A DNA stretch of 64,000 nt from Saccharothrix sp. S26. GTDB lineage: Bacteria; Actinomycetota; Actinomycetes; Mycobacteriales; Pseudonocardiaceae. How positions within the stretch are numbered: the stretch's first letter is position 1; the number at the start of each line of letters is the position of its first letter. The stretch spans positions 62,001 to 126,000 of the forward strand of contig NZ_JAJUWT010000004.1 in assembly GCF_021390395.1 (NCBI RefSeq), given 5' to 3'. Below the pieces are notes generated by a model. The model ran no database searches. It was not told where the DNA came from and saw only the letters and a program-made list of their open reading frames with translations. This document shows positions 31,597-41,701 of this stretch, piece by piece. A program made the position numbers and the translations under genes.

Positions 31597-32058
31597 GTGA
31601 GCACGAACGACGGGCCAGGCGTTCCGCCCGAGCAGTCCCCGGAGCGGACCTCCGTGTTCCGGGCCGACTTCCTCGCCGAGGTCGAGGGCGCCGAGGCGCC
31701 CGCCCAGGAGCCTGCCGTCGCGGGTGTCGACGCGCTGCCCGCGGGGTCGGCGCTGCTCGTGGTCAAGCGCGGCCCCAACGCGGGGTCGAGGTTCCTGCTG
31801 GACCGCGACACGACGAGCGCGGGACGGCACCCCGACAGCGACATCTTCCTCGACGACGTGACGGTCTCCCGTCGCCACGCCGAGTTCCGCCGCGAGGGCG
31901 GCGAGTTCGTGGTCATCGACGTGGGCAGCCTCAACGGCACCTACGTCAACCGCGAGCCCGTCGACCAGGCGGTGCTGGCCAACGGCGACGAGGTCCAGAT
32001 CGGCAAGTTCCGCCTGGTGTTCCTGACCGGTCCGGGCGCCGGGGGCCAGGGGGCCTGA
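31597..32058 (+). CDS. garA: FHA-domain signalling protein GarA/OdhI
   Basis: The 153-residue protein has a disordered N-terminus and a C-terminal FHA domain (about 50-145) with GPNAGSRFLLD, SAGRHPDSDIFLDDVTVSRRHAEF and VDVGSLNGTYVN. GarA binds 2-oxoglutarate dehydrogenase and glutamate enzymes and is switched off when phosphorylated in its N-terminal ETTSVF motif. Here the motif is ERTSVFRADFL, so one of the two threonines is replaced by arginine. GTG 31597 has AGGAGGA upstream. It is followed by ftsR after 14 bp. Confidence 0.93.
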   Translation: MSTNDGPGVPPEQSPERTSVFRADFLAEVEGAEAPAQEPAVAGVDALPAGSALLVVKRGPNAGSRFLLDRDTTSAGRHPDSDIFLDDVTVSRRHAEFRREGGEFVVIDVGSLNGTYVNREPVDQAVLANGDEVQIGKFRLVFLTGPGAGGQGA

Positions 32059-32072
32059 GCGATGGGGCTCCG

Positions 32073-32747
32073 GTGACGGCGGCCGGGCGGCCACGCGGGG
32101 GGTTGAGCATCGGGGTGGTGCTGGCGCAACTGCGACCCGACTTCCCCGACGTCACCATCTCCAAGATCCGATTCCTGGAGTCGGAGGGGTTGGTCCGCCC
32201 GGCGCGCACGGCCTCGGGGTACCGGCAGTTCACGCCCTCGGACGTGGACCGCCTGCGGTACGTGCTGTCCGCGCAACGGGACAGGTACCTGCCGTTGAAG
32301 GTCATCAAGGAGCAGTTGGACGCGGCCGACCAGGCCCCGGCGAAGGCGTTGCGCGCGGTCGACCTCTCCCCGGCCGCCGGGCACCGGGTCACCCGCGAGG
32401 ACCTGCTGGCGCGGGCGGGCATCGACGCGGGCCTGCTGGCCGACCTGGAGCAGCACGGTTTGATCAGGGCCGGTGCGGGCGGGTTCTACGACCACGAGGC
32501 GGTGCAGATCGCCTCGACCGCGCGGGCGATGGCCGAGCACGGGCTTCAGGCGCGCCACCTGCGGCCGTTCCGCGCGGCCGCCGACCGCGAGGTCGGGCTG
32601 GTGGAGCAGGCCGTGGCCAACGCGCACCGGCGGCGCGACCGCGAGGACGTCGTGCGCGAGTTGGCGGCGCTCTCCGTAACGCTGCACACACTGCTGGTGA
32701 AGGTGGGGCTGCGTGACGTCGCAGGTCGCCCGGTTTCGCCGAGGTGA
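32073..32747 (+). CDS. ftsR: MerR-family regulator FtsR
   Basis: The 224-residue protein has an N-terminal MerR winged helix (LSIGVVLAQLRPDFPDVTIS, KIRFLESEGLVRPARTASGYRQFTPSDVDRL) and a helical C-terminal part. Sequence and position between garA and a bifunctional nuclease-like gene match Rv1828, whose Corynebacterium homologue FtsR activates ftsZ. No effector-binding cysteines are seen. GTG 32073 is near the garA stop, so the two are probably one operon. Confidence 0.88.
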   Translation: MTAAGRPRGGLSIGVVLAQLRPDFPDVTISKIRFLESEGLVRPARTASGYRQFTPSDVDRLRYVLSAQRDRYLPLKVIKEQLDAADQAPAKALRAVDLSPAAGHRVTREDLLARAGIDAGLLADLEQHGLIRAGAGGFYDHEAVQIASTARAMAEHGLQARHLRPFRAAADREVGLVEQAVANAHRRRDREDVVRELAALSVTLHTLLVKVGLRDVAGRPVSPR

Positions 32748-32891
32748 CGGCGTGTCCGCATCGTGATCCGAAGGTGCCGGGCGGTTGCGCACAGAGCCCG
32801 CTTGGCGGGTAGCGTCGAAACTGTACGTGGGGGATCCTCGTTAGGTAGCGGGGACGCCAGAATTTCAGCGCGCTGAGGGAGGCGAGACCCG

Positions 32892-33365
32892 ATGAGCGAA
32901 ATGCGCGTCGTCGGCGTGCGGGTGGAACTGCCCGCCAACCAGCCGATCCTGCTGCTGCGCGAAACCGAGGGCGAACGGTACCTGCCGATCTGGATCGGAT
33001 CGGTCGAGGCCACGGCGATCGCGTTGGAGCAGCAAGGTGTCCGTCCTGCCCGGCCGTTGACGCACGACCTGCTCAAGGACGTCATCGGAGCCCTCGGCCG
33101 GCAGCTGGAGCAGGTGCGGATCACCGACCTGCAGGAGGGCACGTACTTCGCGGAACTCGTCTTCGACGGCGACATCCGCGTCTCGGCGCGGCCCAGCGAC
33201 TCGGTGGCGCTGGCGCTGAGGATCGGCGTGCCGATCCACGCGGAGGAGTCCGTGCTGGCGGAGGCGGGCCTCATCATCCCGGACGAGCAGGAGGACGAGG
33301 TCGAGAAGTTCCGCGAGTTCCTCGACTCCGTCTCCCCGGAAGACTTCCGCGGCGCCGACACGTAG
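32892..33365 (+). CDS. Bifunctional nuclease (DUF151) family protein
   Basis: The 157-residue protein is a full-length BFN/DUF151 domain: MRVVGVRVELPANQPILLL, YLPIWIGSVEATAIALEQQG, RPLTHDLL, RPSDSVALALRIGVPIHAEE. It corresponds to Rv1829 in the conserved gcv-garA block. Plant homologues show DNase and RNase activity; the bacterial role is unproven. ATG 32892 follows GAGGGAGGCGAG. Right after it the block is interrupted by the inverted-repeat element at 33.5-34.0 kb. Confidence 0.9.
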   Translation: MSEMRVVGVRVELPANQPILLLRETEGERYLPIWIGSVEATAIALEQQGVRPARPLTHDLLKDVIGALGRQLEQVRITDLQEGTYFAELVFDGDIRVSARPSDSVALALRIGVPIHAEESVLAEAGLIIPDEQEDEVEKFREFLDSVSPEDFRGADT

Positions 33366-33562
33366 TACCGCGGTTCGCGCGCAGGCAGGTGGGCGGGTCG
33401 CTCCTCGTGCCGTTCGGGCCGGTTGGTGCGGTCGTCCTGTCGGGTCGCTTGACCGGTGTCGTGCGGTTCAAGAGCGCAAAGATCAAAAGCGTCCTCGCCG
33501 GACGGGCAGATCAGCAGGATGACCCCAACTGCCCCCTGGATGCTGCGGTTGCGTCGTGGGTC

Positions 33563-33709
33563 GGGTTTCGTGTCATCCCACCGACCTCCCTCCGGGCTAC
33601 CACACGCGTCAAGGGGGCGACATCGGTCAACGCCGCAGCCCGCAGTGGACTACGCCCCCTTGACACGTGCGGTAGGGCAAAGCCAGGTCGGCGGGATGAC
33701 ACGAAGCCC
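33563..33709. repeat. Hairpin 1 of the inverted-repeat element
   Basis: B1-C1 pairs with C2'-B2' over two stems of about 25 bp with few mismatches, separated by a small internal loop, with a terminal loop of roughly 40 bases. As RNA it would be a very stable two-part hairpin. The stem sequence GTGTCATCCC is shared with hairpin 2 and the 44.8-kb copy. Confidence 0.75.
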
Positions 33710-33820
33710 TCCTGCTGAAAAAGGAAGGGCATCGCGGCCTCACCGCGCCGGACGAGACTGAACCCCAGGCCCGCCGGCGACCCCCGATCCCCTCCACTGG
33801 GCGTCTTTGCTGCAAAAGTA

Positions 33821-33973
33821 GGGCTTCGTGTCATCCCGCCGACCTGGCGCAGCCCTACCGCACGTGTCAAGGGGGGCGCGGGTTCAGCTTTGCCCGCGGC
33901 CTTCACTGTGGGCCGCGCCCCCCTTGATACGTGTGGTAGCCCTTGTGGAGGTCGGTGGGATGACACGAAACCC
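33821..33973. repeat. Hairpin 2 of the inverted-repeat element
   Basis: B3-C3 pairs with C4'-B4' in the same way as hairpin 1, with compensating differences such as CGCACGTGTC against GATACGTGTG. Together with the 36-bp outer arm it reads, on the minus strand, as a second copy of the left-hand unit. Confidence 0.75.
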
Positions 33974-34233
33974 GGACCACCCACCCAACCGGACGATCCA
34001 GGCGTAGTCGGGGTCATCCTGCTGATCTGCCCGTCCGGCGAGGACAGCTTTTGAAGCTTCTACGTCAACGGTGACAACACCGTCCACCGCCCCACAAGCG
34101 CCTCACAGCGCGTCGCGACCCGGCCTCACACCCCACCATCAGGCGTCGCTCGCTCGGGTTACACAACGTCAACCCCGCCTCGCTAAACGATCACTAAACG
34201 TCACCCGAATGGCTTACGACGGGCGGCTCTCTC

Positions 34234-34256
34234 GACCTCTACCTTAGGTTGAGGTC
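34234..34256. promoter_or_regulatory. 23-bp near-perfect palindrome before the second MerR gene
   Basis: GACCTC-TACCTTAGGTT-GAGGTC is symmetric except for T/A pairs on its axis and at positions 7 and 17. It looks like a MerR-family operator and lies 22 bp upstream of the -35 box of the promoter at 34278. The 34050-34230 stretch before it holds a CTAAACG direct repeat (34186, 34196) and no gene. Confidence 0.55.
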
Positions 34257-34277
34257 AGACACGCCCCGCGCGTCGCG

Positions 34278-34306
34278 TTGACCTGCCCCCTAGGCGGTCT
34301 TACCGT
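34278..34306 (+). promoter_or_regulatory. Housekeeping-type promoter of the MerR gene
   Basis: TTGACC (34278-34283) and TACCGT (34301-34306) are separated by exactly 17 bp. Transcription would start about 90 bp before GTG 34400. Confidence 0.65.
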
Positions 34307-34399
34307 CGAACTCAGGTGAATTGCCACGGTGTGATTCGGACACCGCGGCGGCTTCACGTTGGTCGCCGGTCGTCGTGACCGGACCGAGGGGAGGCAGGC

Positions 34400-34966
34400 G
34401 TGGTCGAGGAAGCGCCCATCCGGGCCGGATCCGGCGAACAGGGTGAGCTGTTCCCGGACTCCTCGCTGCCGGACGAACTGGTCGGGTACCGCGGCCCCGC
34501 CGCGTGCCAGATCGCGGGCATCACCTACCGCCAGCTGGACTACTGGGCGCGCACGGGGTTGGTCAACCCGACGATAAGGAGTGCCCAGGGCTCCGGCAGC
34601 CAACGGCTCTACTCGTTCAAGGACATCCTGGTCCTCAAGGTCGTCAAGCGGCTGCTGGACACCGGTGTCTCGTTGCAGAACATCCGGGTCGCGGTCGACC
34701 ACCTGCGTCGCCGCGGCGTGCAGGACCTGGCCCGGATCACGCTGTTCAGCGACGGCACCACGGTCTACGAGTGCACCTCGCCGGAAGAGGTGGTCGACCT
34801 GCTCCAAGGCGGCCAGGGGGTGTTCGGGATCGCGGTCTCCGGCGCGATGCGGGAGATCAGCGGCACGATCCACGACTTCCCCGCCGAACGGGCGGACGGC
34901 GCGGAGATCGTGGAGCCGGCCGACGACGAGCTGTCCCGTCGCCGTCGCACGAGGGCCATCGGCTGA
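34400..34966 (+). CDS. MerR-family regulator (Rv1830-like)
   Basis: The 188-residue protein has a MerR-type DNA-binding domain (YRGPAACQIAGITYRQLDYW, ARTGLVNPTIRSAQGSGSQRLYSFKDIL) and a C-terminal region with GVQDLARITLFSDGTTVYEC and a charged tail. It matches the second MerR gene of the conserved gcvH-garA-ftsR-bfn-merR-gcvP block. GTG 34400 follows GAGGGGAGG. It has its own promoter here, and the repeat element separates it from bfn. Confidence 0.87.
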   Translation: MVEEAPIRAGSGEQGELFPDSSLPDELVGYRGPAACQIAGITYRQLDYWARTGLVNPTIRSAQGSGSQRLYSFKDILVLKVVKRLLDTGVSLQNIRVAVDHLRRRGVQDLARITLFSDGTTVYECTSPEEVVDLLQGGQGVFGIAVSGAMREISGTIHDFPAERADGAEIVEPADDELSRRRRTRAIG

Positions 34967-35067
34967 CCCGGCCGCGAGGACCGGCGCGCGCACTGAGATC
35001 CACGTCGCGCCGGCGGTACCGTTCACCCCTCCGACAGGTACGATTTCGCGCGTAGTCGCTTTATCCC

Positions 35068-35266
35068 GTGCGGGAGAGTCCGAGCCCGTCTCGGCGCCGA
35101 AGGAGCAAATCCTCCCCGGAACCTCTCAGGCGCAAGGACCGTGCGGGTGAGACGCCTCTGGAAAGCGGGTCGGCCACAACCGGCCGACCCCGCCGACGGT
35201 GCAAGCCCGGTCACCGGGTGAAGCTCTCAGGCGCCCGACGTCGGGCAGAAGACAGAGGGGGAGGGC
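35068..35266 (+). ncRNA. Tandem glycine riboswitch (gcvT element)
   Basis: Two adjacent aptamers are visible. The first has GGGAGAG (35072) and CTCTCAGGC (35123-35131) with AAGGACCG after it, then a linker with CTCTGGAAAG. The second has GACGGTGCAAG and CTCTCAGGC (35224-35232), ending at GACAGAGGGGGAG. These are the conserved glycine-binding cores of tandem riboswitches. It lies 40 bp before gcvP and in known cases turns the glycine cleavage genes on when glycine is high. A TACGAT -10-like box lies at 35039. Confidence 0.93.
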
Positions 35267-35306
35267 AACGGCAGAAGTCTGTCCGGAGCCCTGGAGGCCA
35301 GCACCG

Positions 35307-38195
<2,889 letters not shown>

Positions 38196-38205
38196 TTTCA
38201 CGTGC

Positions 38206-38240
38206 ACGGCGGGCCGCCCTTTGACCGGGCGGCCCGCCGT
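38206..38240. terminator. Bidirectional terminator after gcvP
   Basis: ACGGCGGGCCGCCC and its complement form a perfect 14-bp stem around TTTGACC. It lies between the convergent gcvP and DUF3224 genes. Confidence 0.88.
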
Positions 38241-38275
38241 CGTGCGGGTCGGGCAGCCTGGGAGTTGCTCGACGG

Positions 38276-38677
38276 TCAGCGCAGGTCGTGGTCCAGTTCG
38301 AACCGGCCAGGTTCGCCCTGCGGCCAGGTGATGCGGCCCGTGCCGGTCAGGCCCGCGAGGTCGCCGGTGGCCGAGGTGACGGTGAAGGTGGAGGACGCGA
38401 CGCCGTCGTGGAAGTCGCCCGTGTGGTGCAGGACGAAGCTGCCCTCGCGGCCGTTCAGAGTGCCCGTGACGACCTCGTAGCCCGTGGTGACGCAGGAGTC
38501 GTCGTCCGAGTAGGACATGACGAACCGCAGGTCGCCCGTGGCGTCCAGGTCTCCGGTGTAGGCGGTGGTCATGCCGCCCACGGTCTGCTTCGGGCCGGTC
38601 ACCTCGTCGTAGCGCTTGCCGTCCCAGGTGTGCTCGTCCCAGCTCTTCATCTCTGCGTTCGCGTGTGCGGTGCTCAT
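38276..38677 (-). CDS. DUF3224 family protein
   Basis: The 133-residue protein matches DUF3224: AEMKSWDEHTWDGKRYDEV, a MTTAYTGDLDATGDLRFVMSY strand, HTGDFHDGVASSTFTV and SATGDLAGLTGTG. The fold is a small beta barrel similar to allene oxide cyclase-like proteins; the function is unknown. It is divergent from a WYL regulator with a palindromic operator between them, so it is probably that regulator's target. Confidence 0.85.
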   Translation of the reverse strand: MSTAHANAEMKSWDEHTWDGKRYDEVTGPKQTVGGMTTAYTGDLDATGDLRFVMSYSDDDSCVTTGYEVVTGTLNGREGSFVLHHTGDFHDGVASSTFTVTSATGDLAGLTGTGRITWPQGEPGRFELDHDLR

Positions 38678-38699
38678 GGGGAGGAGCCTGCCGGGCTTA

Positions 38700-38718
38700 C
38701 CTGACAGGTCGTGTCAGG
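38700..38718. promoter_or_regulatory. Palindromic operator between DUF3224 and the WYL regulator
   Basis: CCTGACA and TGTCAGG form 7-bp perfect arms around GGTCG. It sits 22 bp before the DUF3224 start on one side and 4 bp before the regulator ATG on the other, suited to control both. Confidence 0.6.
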
Positions 38719-38722
38719 AAAG

Positions 38723-39694
38723 ATGGGCCGCATGCGTGCGAGTCGGTTGTTGTCGTTGCTCCTCCTGCTCCAGTCGCGCGGCCGGATGACGGCGCAGCAG
38801 TTGGCGGACGAGTTGGAGGTCTCGGTCCGCACGGTCTACCGGGACGTGGAGGCGCTGGGCGCGTCCGGCGTCCCCGTGTACGCCGACCGCGGGCCGGCGG
38901 GCGGCTACCAGCTCGTCGACGGGTACCGCACCCGGCTCACCGGGCTGACCACGGAGGAGGCCGACTCGCTGTTCCTCGCGGGACTGCCGGGCCCGGCGGC
39001 GGAGCTGGGGCTGGGTGCGGTGGTGGCGGCGGCGCAGCTCAAGGTGCTCGCCGCCCTGCCGCCGGAGCTGCGGTCGCGGGCGGCGCGGATCCGGGAGAGG
39101 TTCCACCTCGACGCGCCCGGCTGGTTCCGCGGCAACGAGGGCACGCCGCACGTGGCCGAGATCGCGGAGGCGGTGTGGCAGCAGCGGCGGCTGCGGATCC
39201 GGTACGTGCGGTGGGCGCAGGTCGAGGTGGAGCGGACCGTGGAGCCGCTGGGGCTCGTGCTCAAGGCGGGCACCTGGTACCTCGTGGCCCGCACGGACGA
39301 CCTGCGCACGTACCGGGTGTCACGGGTGCTGGAGCTGACCGCGCTGGACGAGTCGTTCGACCGGCCGGAGGGGTTCGACCTGGTGGAGTACTGGGCGGGC
39401 TGGTCGGAGCGGTTCGAGCAGCGCCTGTACCCGATGCGCGTGACGGTCCGGATGACGCCGAACGGGCTGCGCAGCGCCCGCGTGCTGTTGGGCCTGGTCG
39501 CGGCGCGCGAGTTGCGGGACGTCGAGCCGGAGGGCGAGTGGACGACGGTGCGGGTGCCGGTCGAGTCGCTGGAGCACGCTCTGGTCGACCTGCTGCGCCT
39601 CGGGCCGGAGGTGGAGGTGCTGGAGCCGCCGGAGCTGCGGGAACGGGTGGTCGACCGGATCACGGCGACGGCCGCCGTGTACGGGCGCGGGTGA
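38723..39694 (+). CDS. YafY-type HTH and WYL domain transcriptional regulator
   Basis: The 323-residue protein has an N-terminal HTH_11 domain (MRASRLLSLLLLLQSRGRMT, AQQLADELEVSVRTVYRDVEAL) and a WYL domain (about 140-230: RRLRIRYVRWAQVEVERTVE, PLGLVLKAGTWYLVARTDD) with a C-terminal WCX extension. WYL domains bind nucleic acid or small ligands. ATG 38723 is adopted; 38732 is also possible, and neither has a good ribosome site, which suggests leaderless translation. It probably represses the divergent DUF3224 gene. Confidence 0.85.
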   Translation: MGRMRASRLLSLLLLLQSRGRMTAQQLADELEVSVRTVYRDVEALGASGVPVYADRGPAGGYQLVDGYRTRLTGLTTEEADSLFLAGLPGPAAELGLGAVVAAAQLKVLAALPPELRSRAARIRERFHLDAPGWFRGNEGTPHVAEIAEAVWQQRRLRIRYVRWAQVEVERTVEPLGLVLKAGTWYLVARTDDLRTYRVSRVLELTALDESFDRPEGFDLVEYWAGWSERFEQRLYPMRVTVRMTPNGLRSARVLLGLVAARELRDVEPEGEWTTVRVPVESLEHALVDLLRLGPEVEVLEPPELRERVVDRITATAAVYGRG

Positions 39695-39699
39695 CCCGG

Positions 39700-39815
39700 C
39701 TCGACTCGGCTCGGGCTGGTTCGGTTCGGGCTGGGTGGTTCGGCTCGGCTCAGTTCGGCTCGGGCGGGCTCGGTTCGGCTCGGCTCCGTTCGGCTTGGGC
39801 GGGTTCGGGCCGAGC
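39700..39815 (+). repeat. GGTTCGGCTC-type simple-sequence stretch
   Basis: Between the WYL regulator and the convergent VWA gene lies about 115 bp of imperfect tandem GGCTCG and GGTTCGG units. The last GGGCCGAGCC can pair with several of the earlier GGCTCGG units, so it may act as a terminator. No gene is seen in it. Confidence 0.6.
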
Positions 39816-39821
39816 CGTCCC

Positions 39822-41603
39822 TCAGTCGGCCGACAAGAGCTGACCCAGGGCGGCGTCCACGCCGCGGCCGTCCTCGACCACGGACAGGGTGCCGCCGGTG
39901 GACCGGGCCAGTTCCGACAGCGGCGCGCGTTCCGGGTCCGGTCCGATCGCGATGACGCTGATGGCGATGTCCCTGCCCGGCTGCTTGAGCGAAGCGAGCC
40001 GTGACGTCAGCTCCGCGAACGACAGGCCGCCGTCGTTCACGCCGTCGGTCAGCACCACGATCCGGTTGCGCTTGCCGTCCTGGTAACCGGTCAGCATCCG
40101 CTCGTACAGCGCGAGCACGCTGGTGTAGAGCTGGGTCGCGCTGCGCGGCTGGAGCGCGGCCACGCCGTCCAGCAGCGCCTGCCGTTGCGCGGCGACCGGG
40201 CCGGTGGGGACGAGTTGCCGGTACGGCTTGTCGCCGTCGAGCTCCCGGGAGAACTCCCACAGCCCCAACGACCCCGACACCGACCGGTTGACCTGCCCCG
40301 ACAGCGCCTGCTTCACCCAGTCGATCCGGCTGCGGCCCTCGCCGCCCGGTTCCTCCATCGACTTCGACGTGTCCACCAGCACGGTCACGACCTGGCCGTT
40401 GCCCGCGGTCGCCCACGCGGCCGAGATCTGCTGGGTGGTGTTCGCGTCGGCCGGCGTGAGCGTGTCCGTGACAGCGGCCCACCGGATGCCGGGCGACGGC
40501 TTGGGCCGCTCGGTCGTGGCCTCGACCCGCAGGCCCGCGCCCGCCAGGATCTTCTGCTGGTCCGGCTCGCGCAGGAAGTCCCGGAACGCCTGCGCCGCGC
40601 GCACCTGCGCCTCACCGACCCAGTCGCCCGCCAGCGGCACGAACGGGAAGTCCGCGATCGGCGTCGGCCCGCCCGCCGCGATCCCGTACAGGGGCTGCGA
40701 CGGCGGCGTGCCGCTGTCCTTGCCGGTGTTGTGCCGGTACAGGTCCACCTCGAACACCGGCACCGCGCTGAACCCGGCCGCGTTGACCGCGGTGTCGTCG
40801 GCGAGCAGCTTCATCGCCTCCCACGTGGTCGCGGGCGTCTGCTCGGGCTTGGACGACGACAGCCTGCTCATCGTGTTCCGCACCGGCTCCAGCGCCAGCA
40901 TCTCGACGGTGACGGGCCCCTTGCCCTCGGGGCTCGCGCCGGCCAGCGCCGACTGCATGGCCATCGCGGACGCCGCGTTCGTCGCCGGGTCGGGCATGGC
41001 GACGGTGAACCGGCCCCACTCGGGGTGGCCGAAGCGCGCCCAGCCGTCCGGCGCGCCGGCCAGGTCCGGCAGGTCGGTCCAGCGGAACCCGGACCCCGAC
41101 TGCACCGCCTGCGCCGGGTCCTGGTGCAGGGCGAGCAGCACCGGGCTGGTGGCGACCGACTCGGGGACGCCGCCGAGCAGGGCGGCGTTCTGCGCGCCGA
41201 GCCGGTTGGCCCACAGCATCGAGTCGGTGACCCAGGCGTGCGGGCGCTCGCCGATCTCGGCGGTGTCCCAGCCCTGCGTGAGACCTTCCAGCACGACTTC
41301 GGAGTCGATCGACTGGACCTCGATCTGGATGCAGTGGTCGTAGACGACGGGACGCTGCTCGCTCCACGCCTCGGCGACCTGCTTGACGGCCTCGGCGACG
41401 CTGGGCGTCGACGCGATCCGCAGCAGCGCGTCACCTTCGTTGCAGTCGCCGGCCTGGGCCGCGGCACGGCGTTCCACCAGGCCGCCGACCCAGCTCCAGC
41501 CGAGCCACCCGAGCACGAGGAGGACGACCAGGCCGACGATGGCCACGGGCCACGTCGCGATGCCGCGCCGCACCTTCGTCCGCAGCGCGCGGTGTCGAGA
41601 CAT
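39822..41603 (-). CDS. Membrane-anchored substrate-binding/VWA domain protein
   Basis: The 593-residue protein has an N-terminal basic stretch and one membrane helix (ATWPVAIVGLVVLLVLGWLG). A periplasmic binding protein-like part follows (about 60-375: ALLRIASTPSVAEAVKQVAE, FRDFLREPDQQKILAGAG). The C-terminal von Willebrand A domain (about 410-590) has the metal site DTSKSM and LTDGVNDGG. Such fusions occur in many actinobacteria and face outside the cell. The ligand is unknown. ATG 41603 follows GAGAGGGAAG. It is the last gene of a minus-strand group. Confidence 0.85.
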   Translation of the reverse strand: MSRHRALRTKVRRGIATWPVAIVGLVVLLVLGWLGWSWVGGLVERRAAAQAGDCNEGDALLRIASTPSVAEAVKQVAEAWSEQRPVVYDHCIQIEVQSIDSEVVLEGLTQGWDTAEIGERPHAWVTDSMLWANRLGAQNAALLGGVPESVATSPVLLALHQDPAQAVQSGSGFRWTDLPDLAGAPDGWARFGHPEWGRFTVAMPDPATNAASAMAMQSALAGASPEGKGPVTVEMLALEPVRNTMSRLSSSKPEQTPATTWEAMKLLADDTAVNAAGFSAVPVFEVDLYRHNTGKDSGTPPSQPLYGIAAGGPTPIADFPFVPLAGDWVGEAQVRAAQAFRDFLREPDQQKILAGAGLRVEATTERPKPSPGIRWAAVTDTLTPADANTTQQISAAWATAGNGQVVTVLVDTSKSMEEPGGEGRSRIDWVKQALSGQVNRSVSGSLGLWEFSRELDGDKPYRQLVPTGPVAAQRQALLDGVAALQPRSATQLYTSVLALYERMLTGYQDGKRNRIVVLTDGVNDGGLSFAELTSRLASLKQPGRDIAISVIAIGPDPERAPLSELARSTGGTLSVVEDGRGVDAALGQLLSAD

Positions 41604-41701
41604 CGTCTTCCCTCTCAGCGTCCGACCGGATACGGCTGGCGAATCCCGACCGGCGTCACGCTAACAGGTGACGTCTGCGGATCGGGTGAAGTTACTCCAG
41701 G

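Larger units (their letters stand above)
33491..34045. repeat. 555-bp inverted-repeat element with two internal long hairpins
   Basis: A perfect 36-bp inverted repeat bounds the element (33491-33526 and 34010-34045; left arm begins GTCCTCGCCGGACGGGCAGA). Inside, in order, are blocks B1 (33563-33589) and C1 (33594-33617), complements C2' (33655-33678) and B2' (33683-33709), a 110-bp centre, then B3 (33821-33847) and C3, C4' and B4' (33947-33973). B carries GTGTCATCCCACCGACCT (or ...CCCGCCGACCT), C carries CACGTGTCAAGGGGG-like sequence. It thus looks like two copies of one unit facing each other. A partial copy lies at 44.82 kb. No transposase or reverse transcriptase is nearby. Confidence 0.8.

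Noticed and set aside
31480-31597. Longer garA start at the gcvH stop
   Set aside because: GTG 31480 is in frame, but AGGAGGA lies just before GTG 31597 and homology starts there.
33491-34045. Retron-like interpretation (outer inverted repeats with inner hairpins)
   Set aside because: No reverse transcriptase gene is in the window, and the inner structure is a duplicated unit rather than msr/msd.
33491-34045. CRISPR array
   Set aside because: Repeats are inverted and of unequal spacing, with only two to four copies and no cas genes.
33389-34087. Short open frames through the repeat element
   Set aside because: Translations on both strands repeat the DNA symmetry (such as GFVSSHRPP-like strings) and lack ribosome sites; not genes.
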